Assembly (NCBI RefSeq): GCF_031845265.1
Contig: NZ_JAVRBG010000001.1
Coordinates: forward strand, 124,001 to 188,000
Reading direction: 5' to 3'
Source of the DNA: Mesonia ostreae
GTDB lineage: Bacteria; Bacteroidota; Bacteroidia; Flavobacteriales; Flavobacteriaceae
DNA: 64,000 nucleotides
Made by a program: the position numbers and the translations under genes. Below, piece by piece: positions 18,517 to 26,686 of this stretch (position 1 is the first letter of the stretch; each line of letters opens with the position of its first letter). Under the pieces are notes generated by a model. It made no database searches, had not been told where the DNA came from, and worked only from the letters and a program-made list of their open reading frames with translations.

Positions 18517-18807
18517 ATGCAAAGAAAAATTTTATTGCTGCTTTCTTTTTATCAACAATTTGTATGGTTTTCTATGCTTCTAAATCTTTTCTTTATCCTT
18601 TTAAACACATCTATTCACGTTGCTGTGACTTTCAAATTAGTACTTATGGCTTTTCTTATTTTTAGAAAATCCTTCAGTAGAAACAGTTCCTACTTTCTGT
18701 TTTATATACAAACGGGGTTGAGTAAAAGAACACTCGTTATTTTTTCGATGCTTCTTGATTTAACTATTCTTTACGGAATTTATTCCGCGAAAGCTGTTTT
18801 CTTATGA
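18517..18807 (+). CDS. Small membrane protein coupled to an ABC ATPase
   Basis: A 96-residue, very hydrophobic protein with about three membrane segments (around 5-30, 32-52 and 72-92) and a short basic stretch between them (RKSFSRNSS). It has no family I recognise. Its stop codon overlaps the ATG of the next gene (ATGA at 18804-18807), so translation is probably coupled, and this is the best evidence that it is real. -7-like TACTTTAG lies directly upstream. It may be the membrane partner of the ABC ATPase, though it is too small to be a conventional permease. Confidence 0.65.
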   Translation: MQRKILLLLSFYQQFVWFSMLLNLFFILLNTSIHVAVTFKLVLMAFLIFRKSFSRNSSYFLFYIQTGLSKRTLVIFSMLLDLTILYGIYSAKAVFL

Positions 18808-19472
18808 TTCTTGAAGTAGATAATATAGAACTAAGTTATGACGGAAAATTAATCTTAGATGCAGTGTATCTAAAGGCTGAAACCGGTAAAATCACTGGTA
18901 TTCTTGGTAGAAATGGCAGCGGAAAAACCAGTTTGCTTTCTATTATTTATGGGATCACTTCCCCTAAATATAAACTGATTCGTGTTGACGGTCTACCTAT
19001 TACCAAAAAAATGTACAAAACAGGACTCATCGCTTACCTGCCGCAATTTTCTTACCTACCTACACATATGACTTTAAAAAAAGCTTTTTATCTTTATGAA
19101 ATCTCTTGGAAAGATTTTGTTGCCAAGTTTCCTTCATTTGAAGCTTTGAAAAATTATATAAAAGCTGAAATTTCTGGCGGAGAATTAAGATTAGTAGAAA
19201 CCTATTTAATTCTACTTTCTGAGGCTAAAATTTTATTGCTAGACGAGCCTTTTTCTAATTTATCTCCTCTTTATATAGATCAACTTAAAGCGATTCTCTT
19301 TACAGTAAAAAAAGAAAAAGTTATTTTGCTAACAGATCATTTTTATACGGATGTTCTAGATGCGGCGGACGAGATTTATTTATGTAAAAATAGAAAATTA
19401 AAGGGGATAAAAAATCAGCAAGAATTAATTGAAAATGGTTATTTGCCTCTAGATGCTAAAGTTCTAAAATAA
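18804..19472 (+). CDS. ABC transporter ATP-binding protein
   Basis: A 222-residue ATPase with Walker A GRNGSGKTS (about residues 35-43), signature ISGGELRLVE and Walker B ILLLDEP, followed by the D-loop FSNLSP and switch His in LLTDHFYTD. The signature has GGELR rather than GGQ. It is translated in overlap with the 96-residue membrane protein and has no other permease nearby. The substrate is unknown. The stop lies 17 bp inside the end of the convergent DUF3078 gene. Confidence 0.88.
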   Translation: MILEVDNIELSYDGKLILDAVYLKAETGKITGILGRNGSGKTSLLSIIYGITSPKYKLIRVDGLPITKKMYKTGLIAYLPQFSYLPTHMTLKKAFYLYEISWKDFVAKFPSFEALKNYIKAEISGGELRLVETYLILLSEAKILLLDEPFSNLSPLYIDQLKAILFTVKKEKVILLTDHFYTDVLDAADEIYLCKNRKLKGIKNQQELIENGYLPLDAKVLK

Positions 19473-20493
19473 CTCCAATTCCCAACTGCTGCTTCCATTG
19501 TACTTTAGGACCTACTTCTACCTGTTCTCCATTTGCATTTTCTTCTTTTGCCTTAATATCATCGTCATATTTTAAATGAGAACCTATTTTAGCCAAGACA
19601 AAGTTATTCACTCTAAAATTTAAATTAAGTTCCCAATTGACGTCAATATTTCCGAAATTGTTGAGGTAATCTGTGTAAAATTTTAGCTTATTGGACAGTC
19701 CTATATTATCAAACAATTTGGTATTAAACTCACTGGTTATCAAAATCCCAACTTCGGTTCGCGTGTTTTCACCTTTTTGTATCACATTGCCTTCTTCATC
19801 TCGAATAGCTGGGGTTACCCCAAAAGAACCTGCGTTTGCCAAGTCTTGATCCCCAACAATCGTAGACTTTACAGTTAATGGTGATGCGTATAAGTTGAGA
19901 AAATCTAGATTTCCGCCGTACTCTGATCCAATCCCTACAAAAACATAAGCAGGTGACATAAGTGTAGAGATCTCATTGGAAACATCTGGATAATTATATC
20001 CGTTAGAAAACTGGGTTTGAAAGTTTAATTTTGCCGAATAAAACCAATTAGAAAGAGTATCTTTTCGGAAACCAATAGTAGAGTTGATTTCAAAATTATC
20101 ATCCGTTTTTTGAATAATTTGCTCTTTTTGCTTTACGATACCATATCTCGCAATGAGCTCATTATTCCAACGTATATTTGCCCGCTCGTAAACTCTATTT
20201 AACTCTACATTTAATAAACCAGAAACAGAGTTGCTTCCTCCTGCGTTCCAATTGACAAAAGCGACTTCACTAACATCTAAACCAATGGCATTTCTTTGCT
20301 TCCAAAAGGTTTTATCTGGATGTCTTTCCCTGATTTTTTTAGATCTTTTAGGTAGAATGTTAAAAAATACAATCTCTTTAGGTTTTAATTTTACAGCATA
20401 TACAGAATCTCTGGGAAGATTAAGTGTATCTTTTTGCGCAAAGGCATTAAAACCAAATAAAAGGATGCATATGAAGCTAAAAAATTTGCCCAT
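19456..20493 (-). CDS. DUF3078 family outer-membrane-like protein
   Basis: A 345-residue protein with signal peptide (MGKFFSFICILLFGFNAFAQ). It matches DUF3078: FWKQRNAIGLDVSEVAFVNWNAGGSNSVSGLLNVELNRVYE near residue 70, RWNNELIARYG, and NWFYSAKLNFQTQFSNGYNYP. A series of amphipathic strands ends in an aromatic/hydrophobic C-terminus (QLGIGVILEL). This fits an outer-membrane beta-barrel. The function of the family is unknown. It lies 33 bp downstream of purM on the same strand. Confidence 0.88.
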   Translation of the reverse strand: MGKFFSFICILLFGFNAFAQKDTLNLPRDSVYAVKLKPKEIVFFNILPKRSKKIRERHPDKTFWKQRNAIGLDVSEVAFVNWNAGGSNSVSGLLNVELNRVYERANIRWNNELIARYGIVKQKEQIIQKTDDNFEINSTIGFRKDTLSNWFYSAKLNFQTQFSNGYNYPDVSNEISTLMSPAYVFVGIGSEYGGNLDFLNLYASPLTVKSTIVGDQDLANAGSFGVTPAIRDEEGNVIQKGENTRTEVGILITSEFNTKLFDNIGLSNKLKFYTDYLNNFGNIDVNWELNLNFRVNNFVLAKIGSHLKYDDDIKAKEENANGEQVEVGPKVQWKQQLGIGVILEL

Positions 20494-20526
20494 GTCAAAG
20501 TTGAATGAAGTTTAGAAGTTAGATTT

Positions 20527-21705
20527 TTAGTATTCGAAACTTCCTAAATCACTAGTTATGGTAAGTTTCTTTCCATTCTCCATGCCTTCAACTCTTCCTA
20601 CAATTTTTGCTTCCACTCCAAAAGATTCAGCTATTTTAATCACTTGTTGGGCATAAGCCTCTGGAAGATAAATTTCCATACGATGTCCCATATTAAATAC
20701 TTGGTACATTTCTTTCCAGTCTGTCTTACTCTCTTCTTGAATCAATTTAAAAAGCGGTGGTACTTCAAACATATTGTCTTTAATAATATGCAAATTGTCT
20801 ATAAAATGTAAAATTTTGGTTTGCGCTCCTCCGCTACAATGTACCATTCCGTGAATCTCATTGGGCGTTAGTTGTGCTAATATTTCCTTTATAATAGGTG
20901 CATATGTACGTGTAGGAGAAAGCACTAGTTTTCCCGCATCTATAGGAGAACCTTCAACCTTATCTTTTAACTGTTTACTTCCAGAATAAATTAATTCTGA
21001 AGGAATAGAATTATCAAAACTCTCTGGAAATTTAGCTGCTAAATCTTTATGGAAGACATCGTGGCGTGCAGAAGTTAAACCGTTACTACCCATCCCGCCA
21101 TTGTATTCTTTCTCGTAGGTTGCCTGTCCCGAGGAAGACAAACCAACAATAACGTCTCCTGCTTTGATATTGGCATTATCAATTATCTTATCTTTTTTAA
21201 TTCTAGCGGTTACGGTAGAGTCTACGATAATGGTTCTCACTAAATCTCCAACATCTGCGGTTTCACCACCTGTAGAATAAATCTCTACTCCAAAATCTTT
21301 TAATTCTTTAATCAATTCTTCTGTACCATTAATGAGAGCAGAAATCACTTCCCCAGGAATTAAGTTTTTATTTCTACCAATGGTAGAAGAAAGCAAAATA
21401 TTATCTGTTGCGCCCACGCATAGCAAATCATCAATATTCATAATTAATGCGTCTTGAGCAATTCCTTTCCAAACCGAAAGATCTCCAGTTTCTTTCCAAT
21501 ACATATATGCTAAAGAAGATTTAGTACCAGCGCCATCTGCATGCATAATTAAACAATACTCCTCATCTTGGGTAAGATGATCTGGAATAATTTTACAAAA
21601 TGCCTGAGGAAATAATCCTTTGTCTACATTTTTAATCGCGTTATGCACATCTTCTTTTCCTGCGGAAACTCCACGCTGTGCATATCTTTTACTGACTTTA
21701 TTCAT
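20527..21705 (-). CDS. purM: Phosphoribosylformylglycinamidine cyclo-ligase (AIR synthetase)
   Basis: This enzyme catalyses the fifth step of purine synthesis, ATP-dependent closure of FGAM to AIR. It has 392 residues, the longer Bacteroidota version. Visible signatures are MNKVSKRYAQRGVSAGKEDV, HADGAGTKSSLAYMYWK, GGETADVGDLVRT and GMVHCSGGAQTKI. With purH it is the second purine gene in the window. The -7 box TACTTTTG lies 21 bp before the start codon. Confidence 0.95.
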   Translation of the reverse strand: MNKVSKRYAQRGVSAGKEDVHNAIKNVDKGLFPQAFCKIIPDHLTQDEEYCLIMHADGAGTKSSLAYMYWKETGDLSVWKGIAQDALIMNIDDLLCVGATDNILLSSTIGRNKNLIPGEVISALINGTEELIKELKDFGVEIYSTGGETADVGDLVRTIIVDSTVTARIKKDKIIDNANIKAGDVIVGLSSSGQATYEKEYNGGMGSNGLTSARHDVFHKDLAAKFPESFDNSIPSELIYSGSKQLKDKVEGSPIDAGKLVLSPTRTYAPIIKEILAQLTPNEIHGMVHCSGGAQTKILHFIDNLHIIKDNMFEVPPLFKLIQEESKTDWKEMYQVFNMGHRMEIYLPEAYAQQVIKIAESFGVEAKIVGRVEGMENGKKLTITSDLGSFEY

Positions 21706-21725
21706 CGCATCATTGTATTATGAGG

Positions 21726-21733
21726 CAAAAGTA
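21726..21733 (-). promoter_or_regulatory. -7 promoter box of purM
   Basis: On the minus strand the sequence is TACTTTTG, an exact TAnnTTTG match, 21 bp upstream of the purM ATG. The -33 element is not clear. Confidence 0.5.
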
Positions 21734-21881
21734 AGTAATTCTAAAACAAACTTCTCATACTTAAAGTCAAATATTATATTCCGCTAAGAGTAATTACATT
21801 TTTTGCATTAATTCTCTTAGGAAATATATACATGGCTTTCTCTCATTCTCTTAATTAGCTTCTAAGAAAAGTAGGCTAAAA

Positions 21882-23399
21882 TTATTGCCATTCTGGCATG
21901 GAAGCCTCGGTAAAAAGCTCATTATCTTCTACACCTCCACTAAATAATAAGGAAAATATTACTGGACTAGCTCCAAAGTTATTGTTCACCCTAGTGAATA
22001 TAACACCGCCTTCTGTTGGAGAAAATCTGCAGTGGTATTCATTCTGCCCTTGGACGGCATCTGTTGGTATTTGGATGGATGTATTGTTGGTTATATCATA
22101 TACAAACATCCTAGCTTCAAATTGTCTATAAATTTGATTTTGCGATTGAGAAACATCTCGTGAATATAAAACCTTATTGGCATCTGCGGTAATATCTATG
22201 GAGCCAGCAGCACCTTGAATATTATCCAGAATTACTGTTTCTTCTGCGTTGGTGGAGAGCCTATAGGTAAAAAGCCGTACATTATATCCTTGATAGTTAT
22301 TGGTTTTAAGCAACAATAAATCTGTATCAAAATCAGGAATTTCTACTTCAGAAATTAAAGAACCATCTGCGGTTTGATACATTAAAGTACGGTTGCTACC
22401 ATCATTATTAATACGGTATAATTTGTCAAAATTTGGGTAATATAAGTAAGCTCCATCATCAGACCATGTATACGTTATTTCTTCCAGTCTAAATCCACCT
22501 ACAGGCACATTGGCTGTAACCTGTGTAATATTTGTACCATTTAAATTGATCGTAAATAGTTGTGCATCTCCTCCTACAGTGCGCAAAAATGCAATTTTAC
22601 CTACAGTATTGTTTTTTCTTGGTCTAAAGCTATTTGCGTTTTCACTAGTTACTTTAAAGAGATTTTGATCGACAGAAGTAGAAGTAGAGTCTATTGCATC
22701 TCCCGAATAAATTACATTATTACCATTTTCTTTTTTTACGAAGAAATACGGATTATCGAGAGCAGTTATTGTTTTAAATTCACTTATAGATGACTCGGTA
22801 ACTTCACTATCATCGTCTTTAGCAGAAACCTGCCAAAAATATCTTGTACTTAAATTTAAGTTGTTAACGGTAAAGCTGGTATCGTTTACAATTTCGAACT
22901 CTTGCATTTCACTAGTAGTACCGTTGCGTAGGTTCAAGGTATAATAAATATCATCTTCTTCCGGATCTGATGCTTGCCAAACAAACTCCACTTGTAGTCC
23001 AATATTTTCGGCACCATCTTCTGGATATATAAGTTCTGGCTGCGTGGGAGCTTGATTTTCTGTGTTTTTTCTTTCTAGATTAATTACCACTTCTGCAATA
23101 CCGTCTTCTACTACATTTACAGGTTCAAAACCAGTTCTATAATCTTCTATTTCAGCTTGTATCGAATAACTATCTACTACTATTTTTAACAAAGAAAACT
23201 CTCCACTCTCATTGGTAAAGGTGGTTGTAGATGCAGGATTTGTAGAGATCTTAACATTTTGTATAGGCTCGTTAGTTTCTTTATCTAATACCTTCCCGGT
23301 AACAGATCCTATGCGTTCAAGATCGAGTGTATCTTCATTACAACCATAGATTGCAACGATCAAAAATATGGAAAAAATATAATAGTATTTAGTTTTCAT
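21882..23399 (-). CDS. Curli-operon lipoprotein with CarboxypepD_reg, Fn3-like and beta-propeller regions
   Basis: A 505-residue lipoprotein (MKTKYYYIFSIFLIVAIYGC, Cys20). A carboxypeptidase-regulatory-like domain follows (about 30-110, GSVTGKVLDKETNEPIQNVKISTNPAS). Next comes a fibronectin-III-like domain (about 115-210, LIYPEDGAENIGLQVEFVWQASDPEEDD ending SEFKTITA). The C-terminal half has WD40/TolB-like repeats (VGKIAFLRTVGGDAQLFTINLNGTNITQV, KLYRINNDGSNRTLMY, FSPTEGGVIFTRVNN). It is the last gene of the curli operon, 29 bp after csgG, so a cell-surface role in fibre anchoring or assembly is inferred, not shown. Confidence 0.82.
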   Translation of the reverse strand: MKTKYYYIFSIFLIVAIYGCNEDTLDLERIGSVTGKVLDKETNEPIQNVKISTNPASTTTFTNESGEFSLLKIVVDSYSIQAEIEDYRTGFEPVNVVEDGIAEVVINLERKNTENQAPTQPELIYPEDGAENIGLQVEFVWQASDPEEDDIYYTLNLRNGTTSEMQEFEIVNDTSFTVNNLNLSTRYFWQVSAKDDDSEVTESSISEFKTITALDNPYFFVKKENGNNVIYSGDAIDSTSTSVDQNLFKVTSENANSFRPRKNNTVGKIAFLRTVGGDAQLFTINLNGTNITQVTANVPVGGFRLEEITYTWSDDGAYLYYPNFDKLYRINNDGSNRTLMYQTADGSLISEVEIPDFDTDLLLLKTNNYQGYNVRLFTYRLSTNAEETVILDNIQGAAGSIDITADANKVLYSRDVSQSQNQIYRQFEARMFVYDITNNTSIQIPTDAVQGQNEYHCRFSPTEGGVIFTRVNNNFGASPVIFSLLFSGGVEDNELFTEASMPEWQ

Positions 23400-23428
23400 C
23401 GTATGTATGAGATTGCGTTTATACTTTT

Positions 23429-24802
23429 CTAAAAATTAAAATAATAATCTAACCCAAGGCCAAAGTTGTAGTAAAAATCATTTCTCTTTCCGTTTACCAT
23501 GGAATCCAATTGATCACTAAACGAAATATTATGCTCTGCAAAAAGTTTTAGACCTAGACGCTGCGAGAGGTAATATTTTAAACCTGCACCGTATTGCATT
23601 TTGAGAAAGGTATCGGTTTTTTGCTCTGTAGAGTTTTCAATATTATACACGACTCCGCCACCAGCATAGATATACGGAGACAGATCATCATCTGGTAAGA
23701 TATTAAAATAGGCATTTAAACTAGCATCACTAAACATATCAGAAAATTGTTTTCCACTATCTAATTTAAAAACAGACCCTGTAAGACCAAATCCCAAATT
23801 ATTTGTTATTTTTTGTTGGTATTCTAAACGAGCCAAGTAACCGGGTTGCTTTTCTGTATAATCACCATCAAATAAAGAAGCTCCTCCAGATACACTCAAA
23901 ATACTCTTTGCAGTTCGCTTCTTTAAAACTCTATTATAAAGCTCTATAGATTCTTCTTCTTCTTTTTCTTTAACATAATTCTCCACTAATTCTTTGTTGG
24001 TTTCCTTCCCGGCTTTTGTTGACCAAAACCGATCCTCGATACCCTCTATGATCAGATCATGAACGGCTTTTTCAATGGCATCTTTAACGGCTATTTGTAA
24101 AGGCTCGTTTCTTGTAATACCCGTTTCGGCTTCTAACAAACGTTGAAATTTTACAAACCGAAAATAACTAGCATCTAAAGACTGAGAAAGTATGGTTTTT
24201 GAAACATAAACAGTTTTCAAAATTTCTCCATTACTAGTAGAGACGGCTCTTAGATAAATTGTAATACGATCTTGTCTATATTTTGTTGCGCCCCCAATTC
24301 CAAAATATCGCGCCCCAATTCCACCGGTAACTATATTGGTATCGTAAGAAATTATACCGCCTTCCAATAAAAGACCTGCATAAAGTAAAGGTGGTAATGG
24401 AGGCTCATTGGGATTTAAGTTTTTTATATATTCTTGTTTGGTATTCCGTATAATGCTACGCTCTGTAGATAAATTACTAAGATTTTCTCTTTCAATAGGT
24501 AAAAAGTACCCCGAATCTTCCAAGGCTTTAATTAAAATTGTGGTTGCACCCTGAGTTACGGCAGTACTAAATGTGCTTCCGTTTTCGACAGGCTTATATT
24601 GCCCTGTTTGATCGCTAAAATTATAAACAGCGACTTCTACCCGATCTGCAGCTTCTGGCAAGTCTAATAAACCTTGAGTAGATTTTGAAAATTCTCCAAC
24701 TCGAGAAGGGGTTTGCTGAAAGGGTTGATTAAAATAAGCCCCACAAGAATTTAAAATGAACATAAGACCGGTTAGTGCAGCCAATTGTATTTTTTTTATC
24801 AT
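23429..24802 (-). CDS. csgG: Curli secretion channel CsgG with C-terminal beta-barrel extension
   Basis: This outer-membrane lipoprotein (MIKKIQLAALTGLMFILNSC, Cys20) forms the secretion pore for curlins. The CsgG domain (about 45-275) shows VEVAVYNFSDQTGQYKP, FSTAVTQGATTILIKALEDSGYFLPIERENLSNLSTER and LLEGGIISYDTNIVTGGIGARYFGIGG, followed by VSTSNGEILKTVYVSKTILSQ. E. coli CsgG has about 277 residues; this protein has 457. The extra C-terminal ~170 residues look like an outer-membrane barrel (LSVSGGASLFDGDYTEKQPGYLARLEYQ to YYNFGLGLDYYFNF). The two parts are joined by a Lys/Glu-rich linker (KAGKETNKELVENYVKEKEEE). Confidence 0.93.
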   Translation of the reverse strand: MIKKIQLAALTGLMFILNSCGAYFNQPFQQTPSRVGEFSKSTQGLLDLPEAADRVEVAVYNFSDQTGQYKPVENGSTFSTAVTQGATTILIKALEDSGYFLPIERENLSNLSTERSIIRNTKQEYIKNLNPNEPPLPPLLYAGLLLEGGIISYDTNIVTGGIGARYFGIGGATKYRQDRITIYLRAVSTSNGEILKTVYVSKTILSQSLDASYFRFVKFQRLLEAETGITRNEPLQIAVKDAIEKAVHDLIIEGIEDRFWSTKAGKETNKELVENYVKEKEEEESIELYNRVLKKRTAKSILSVSGGASLFDGDYTEKQPGYLARLEYQQKITNNLGFGLTGSVFKLDSGKQFSDMFSDASLNAYFNILPDDDLSPYIYAGGGVVYNIENSTEQKTDTFLKMQYGAGLKYYLSQRLGLKLFAEHNISFSDQLDSMVNGKRNDFYYNFGLGLDYYFNF

Positions 24803-24818
24803 AAGTAGTTAAGTGTGG

Positions 24819-25223
24819 TTAATTAGGAACTATTACCTGTGTCTGTTCGCCATTAGAAGTATCGAGAATATTAATTATCAAACCTTCATTAGATTCAAAA
24901 ACTTCTATTTCTAAACTACCAAAGCTGAAGGTACCTGGCTCCGTCAGCGCTCCAATGCCATCAATTTGTTGTTGTAATAAACGTCTAGATATTTGACTCA
25001 AAATTTGACTATTTAAGGTTTCTCCAAAACGATCTAAGTCAGATTTTTCATTCTGCTGTTTTCCTGGAGCAGTAAACCCATTTTGAGCGCTGGCAGAACT
25101 TAACATCCATTGATAATTAAATGTCTCCCCTCCAAAAGCGGGATTTATTGGTTTATAGGTTAATTGCTGTGCACTTAGAGAACATCCAAAAAAAATAAGA
25201 ATTAAAAAAAATGTATATTTCAT
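24819..25223 (-). CDS. csgF: Curli assembly protein CsgF
   Basis: A 134-residue exported protein with a signal peptide (FFLILIFFGCSLSAQQ). The mature N-terminus LTYKPINPAFGGETFNYQWM contains the conserved NPAFGG motif that inserts into the CsgG pore in the known system. CsgF couples secretion to nucleation at the cell surface. The mid-part GFTAPGKQQNEKSDLDRFGETLNSQILSQISRRLL and the ending GTFSFGSLEIEVFESNEGL are also typical. It lies between csgE and csgG with 11-16 bp gaps. Confidence 0.93.
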   Translation of the reverse strand: MKYTFFLILIFFGCSLSAQQLTYKPINPAFGGETFNYQWMLSSASAQNGFTAPGKQQNEKSDLDRFGETLNSQILSQISRRLLQQQIDGIGALTEPGTFSFGSLEIEVFESNEGLIINILDTSNGEQTQVIVPN

Positions 25224-25234
25224 AGTTGCAGTAT

Positions 25235-26008
25235 TTAATATCTCGTTATCTGTTGATTTTGCTGTTGCAAACGCTGTAAATGTGCAATTGCACGATCTAG
25301 AGCTGTTTTAGCCATTTTTTTTAAAAAATCTTTCCTAGGTTGAGAAAAAAATTGCCATACTAAATCATCTCCCACTTTTACACTAATTCTTGTGGTACGA
25401 CCACGTCCCGGAGCCTCTTCAATAGTAATATTTTTAGCTGATATTATACCTCTATTATAATAATCTGAATAAAAATAACGGTAAAAATCCCTACCAGCTT
25501 TTGTTAATGTGTTTTCAATAATTAATCCATTAATTATAAAACCATCCTGAGGTTTAGCTTGGTCTTGCGAGTTGACTGCTATTTTTTCTCGTTTTGGATC
25601 AATTTCTGTTCTACCACCATCTTCCAGTACGATACGATCTTTACCAATCGTTTTTCCATCTTTATCGTAAAGAAGTAAGACTAAAATTATTTTTCCCTCT
25701 TCATTAAAATTTATATTTGCTTGAGCAAGAAGCACTTTATCGTGACCTTCTATAAAAAAATTGTTGGCTTGACTACTTTTTGACGTATTGCCATTGTCAT
25801 CGCTACTAAAAACCATGAATTCATATTGTAAAGAATAATCAGACGGGGTTAAGTTTTCTGCGGATGCTTTAAAAGTTGTAAACTCACTACTTCTCTCAAT
25901 TAATATTTCGGCTTTGATCTCTTTATTATAGTATTGCGCATGCACTACACTAATCGGTGTCAAACCAAAAATTAAAAAAATTAATATGAAGTAGATATAT
26001 TGTTTCAA
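25235..26008 (-). CDS. csgE: CsgE-family curli specificity factor with N-terminal CsgH-like domain
   Basis: A 257-residue exported protein; E. coli CsgE has about 130. The signal peptide ends near residue 24. The C-terminal half (about 150-245) is CsgE-like: GLIIENTLTKAGRDFYRYFYSDYYNRG, ITIEEAPGRGRTTRISVKVGDDLVWQFFSQPRKDFLKK. The N-terminal half (about 30-128, EILIERSSEFTTFKASAENLT ... YEFMVFSSDDNGNTSKSSQANNFFIEGHDKVLL ... LVLLLYDKDGKTIGKDRIVLE) resembles the beta-sandwich of CsgH, an inhibitor/chaperone of curlin aggregation known from alphaproteobacteria. The CsgE assignment is firm; the CsgH one is by pattern. Confidence 0.9.
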   Translation of the reverse strand: MKQYIYFILIFLIFGLTPISVVHAQYYNKEIKAEILIERSSEFTTFKASAENLTPSDYSLQYEFMVFSSDDNGNTSKSSQANNFFIEGHDKVLLAQANINFNEEGKIILVLLLYDKDGKTIGKDRIVLEDGGRTEIDPKREKIAVNSQDQAKPQDGFIINGLIIENTLTKAGRDFYRYFYSDYYNRGIISAKNITIEEAPGRGRTTRISVKVGDDLVWQFFSQPRKDFLKKMAKTALDRAIAHLQRLQQQNQQITRY

Positions 26009-26021
26009 AATAAAATCTAGT

Positions 26022-26543
26022 TTACTTATAACTCCGTATAATAATGTCGGGAGAATTTTCTGTTTGTTTAAACTTTAAAGACTTCGTAATTTCATTGGTA
26101 CCAAATCGCTCAAAATAATTTCCTCCTTCTTGTGTTAATTCAAGCGATGCATCTACATTACGATCATACACAAAATCTTTTACTAAGTTAAAACTTCCAT
26201 TTTGAAGTATATTAGTATAGATCGTATTTGCGGTATAATCTAAATTTACGCCGTTTTGATCTCCATTTTGAATTAAATTAACTTCACTAGCATTTGTATC
26301 TGTGCTAATTGCAGCCCGATTGCCCTCTCCTATTTGTCTAATAAAAACAGTATTATTTGTCAAAGTACTATTTTTTGGATTTACGCTATTGCTTATACCC
26401 AAAGCTTTAAATAACTCTGGTGTAGCCGCTTGGGCCTCTCCTGCTGTCTGCACTTCTGTATTTTCTTTCTTAAAAGTTTGCGAAAAGCCTTGTAGACCAA
26501 TAAAAATAAAAATCAAGAATGCAATGGGTGTTAAAATTTTCAT
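26022..26543 (-). CDS. csgB: Minor curlin (CsgB-like nucleator)
   Basis: A 173-residue exported protein with a signal peptide (PIAFLIFIFIGLQGFSQ). The body has a few imperfect curlin repeats: NTVFIRQIGEGNRAAISTDT, NASEVNLIQNGDQNGVNLDY, NTIYTNILQNGSFNLVKDFV, DASLELTQEGGNYFERFG and SLKFKQTENS. These follow the x-Q-x-G-x-x-N pattern. The short, irregular repeats and the position after the major curlin suggest the nucleating subunit. The exact csgB equivalence is an inference. Confidence 0.8.
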   Translation of the reverse strand: MKILTPIAFLIFIFIGLQGFSQTFKKENTEVQTAGEAQAATPELFKALGISNSVNPKNSTLTNNTVFIRQIGEGNRAAISTDTNASEVNLIQNGDQNGVNLDYTANTIYTNILQNGSFNLVKDFVYDRNVDASLELTQEGGNYFERFGTNEITKSLKFKQTENSPDIIIRSYK

Positions 26544-26568
26544 AATGATAAATATATTAATTATTTAT

Positions 26569-26613
26569 TAATAATGAGTCCTATTTATTAAAATAAAGAG
26601 GACATCATTATTA
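26569..26613 (-). other. Strong hairpin between the two curlin genes
   Basis: The left arm TAATAATGAGTCCT (26569-26582) pairs with AGGACATCATTATTA (26599-26613), and the stem continues inward with ATTTATT/AAATAAA. It lies in the csgA-csgB intercistronic gap (26544-26686) without a clear T-run. It could be an attenuator or an mRNA 3'-end stabiliser that keeps the major curlin in excess. Confidence 0.6.
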
Positions 26614-26686
26614 TGAGTCCCCCTTATCTATTAAATTACTTGTAATTTCACAATTACTCAGAACTTAATGCTGTGTTAAAAAATTC

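Noticed and set aside
18369..18665. Plus-strand reading frame across the prfA start and the 96-residue gene
   Set aside because: It is antisense to prfA and conflicts with the ATGA-coupled gene, which has better support.
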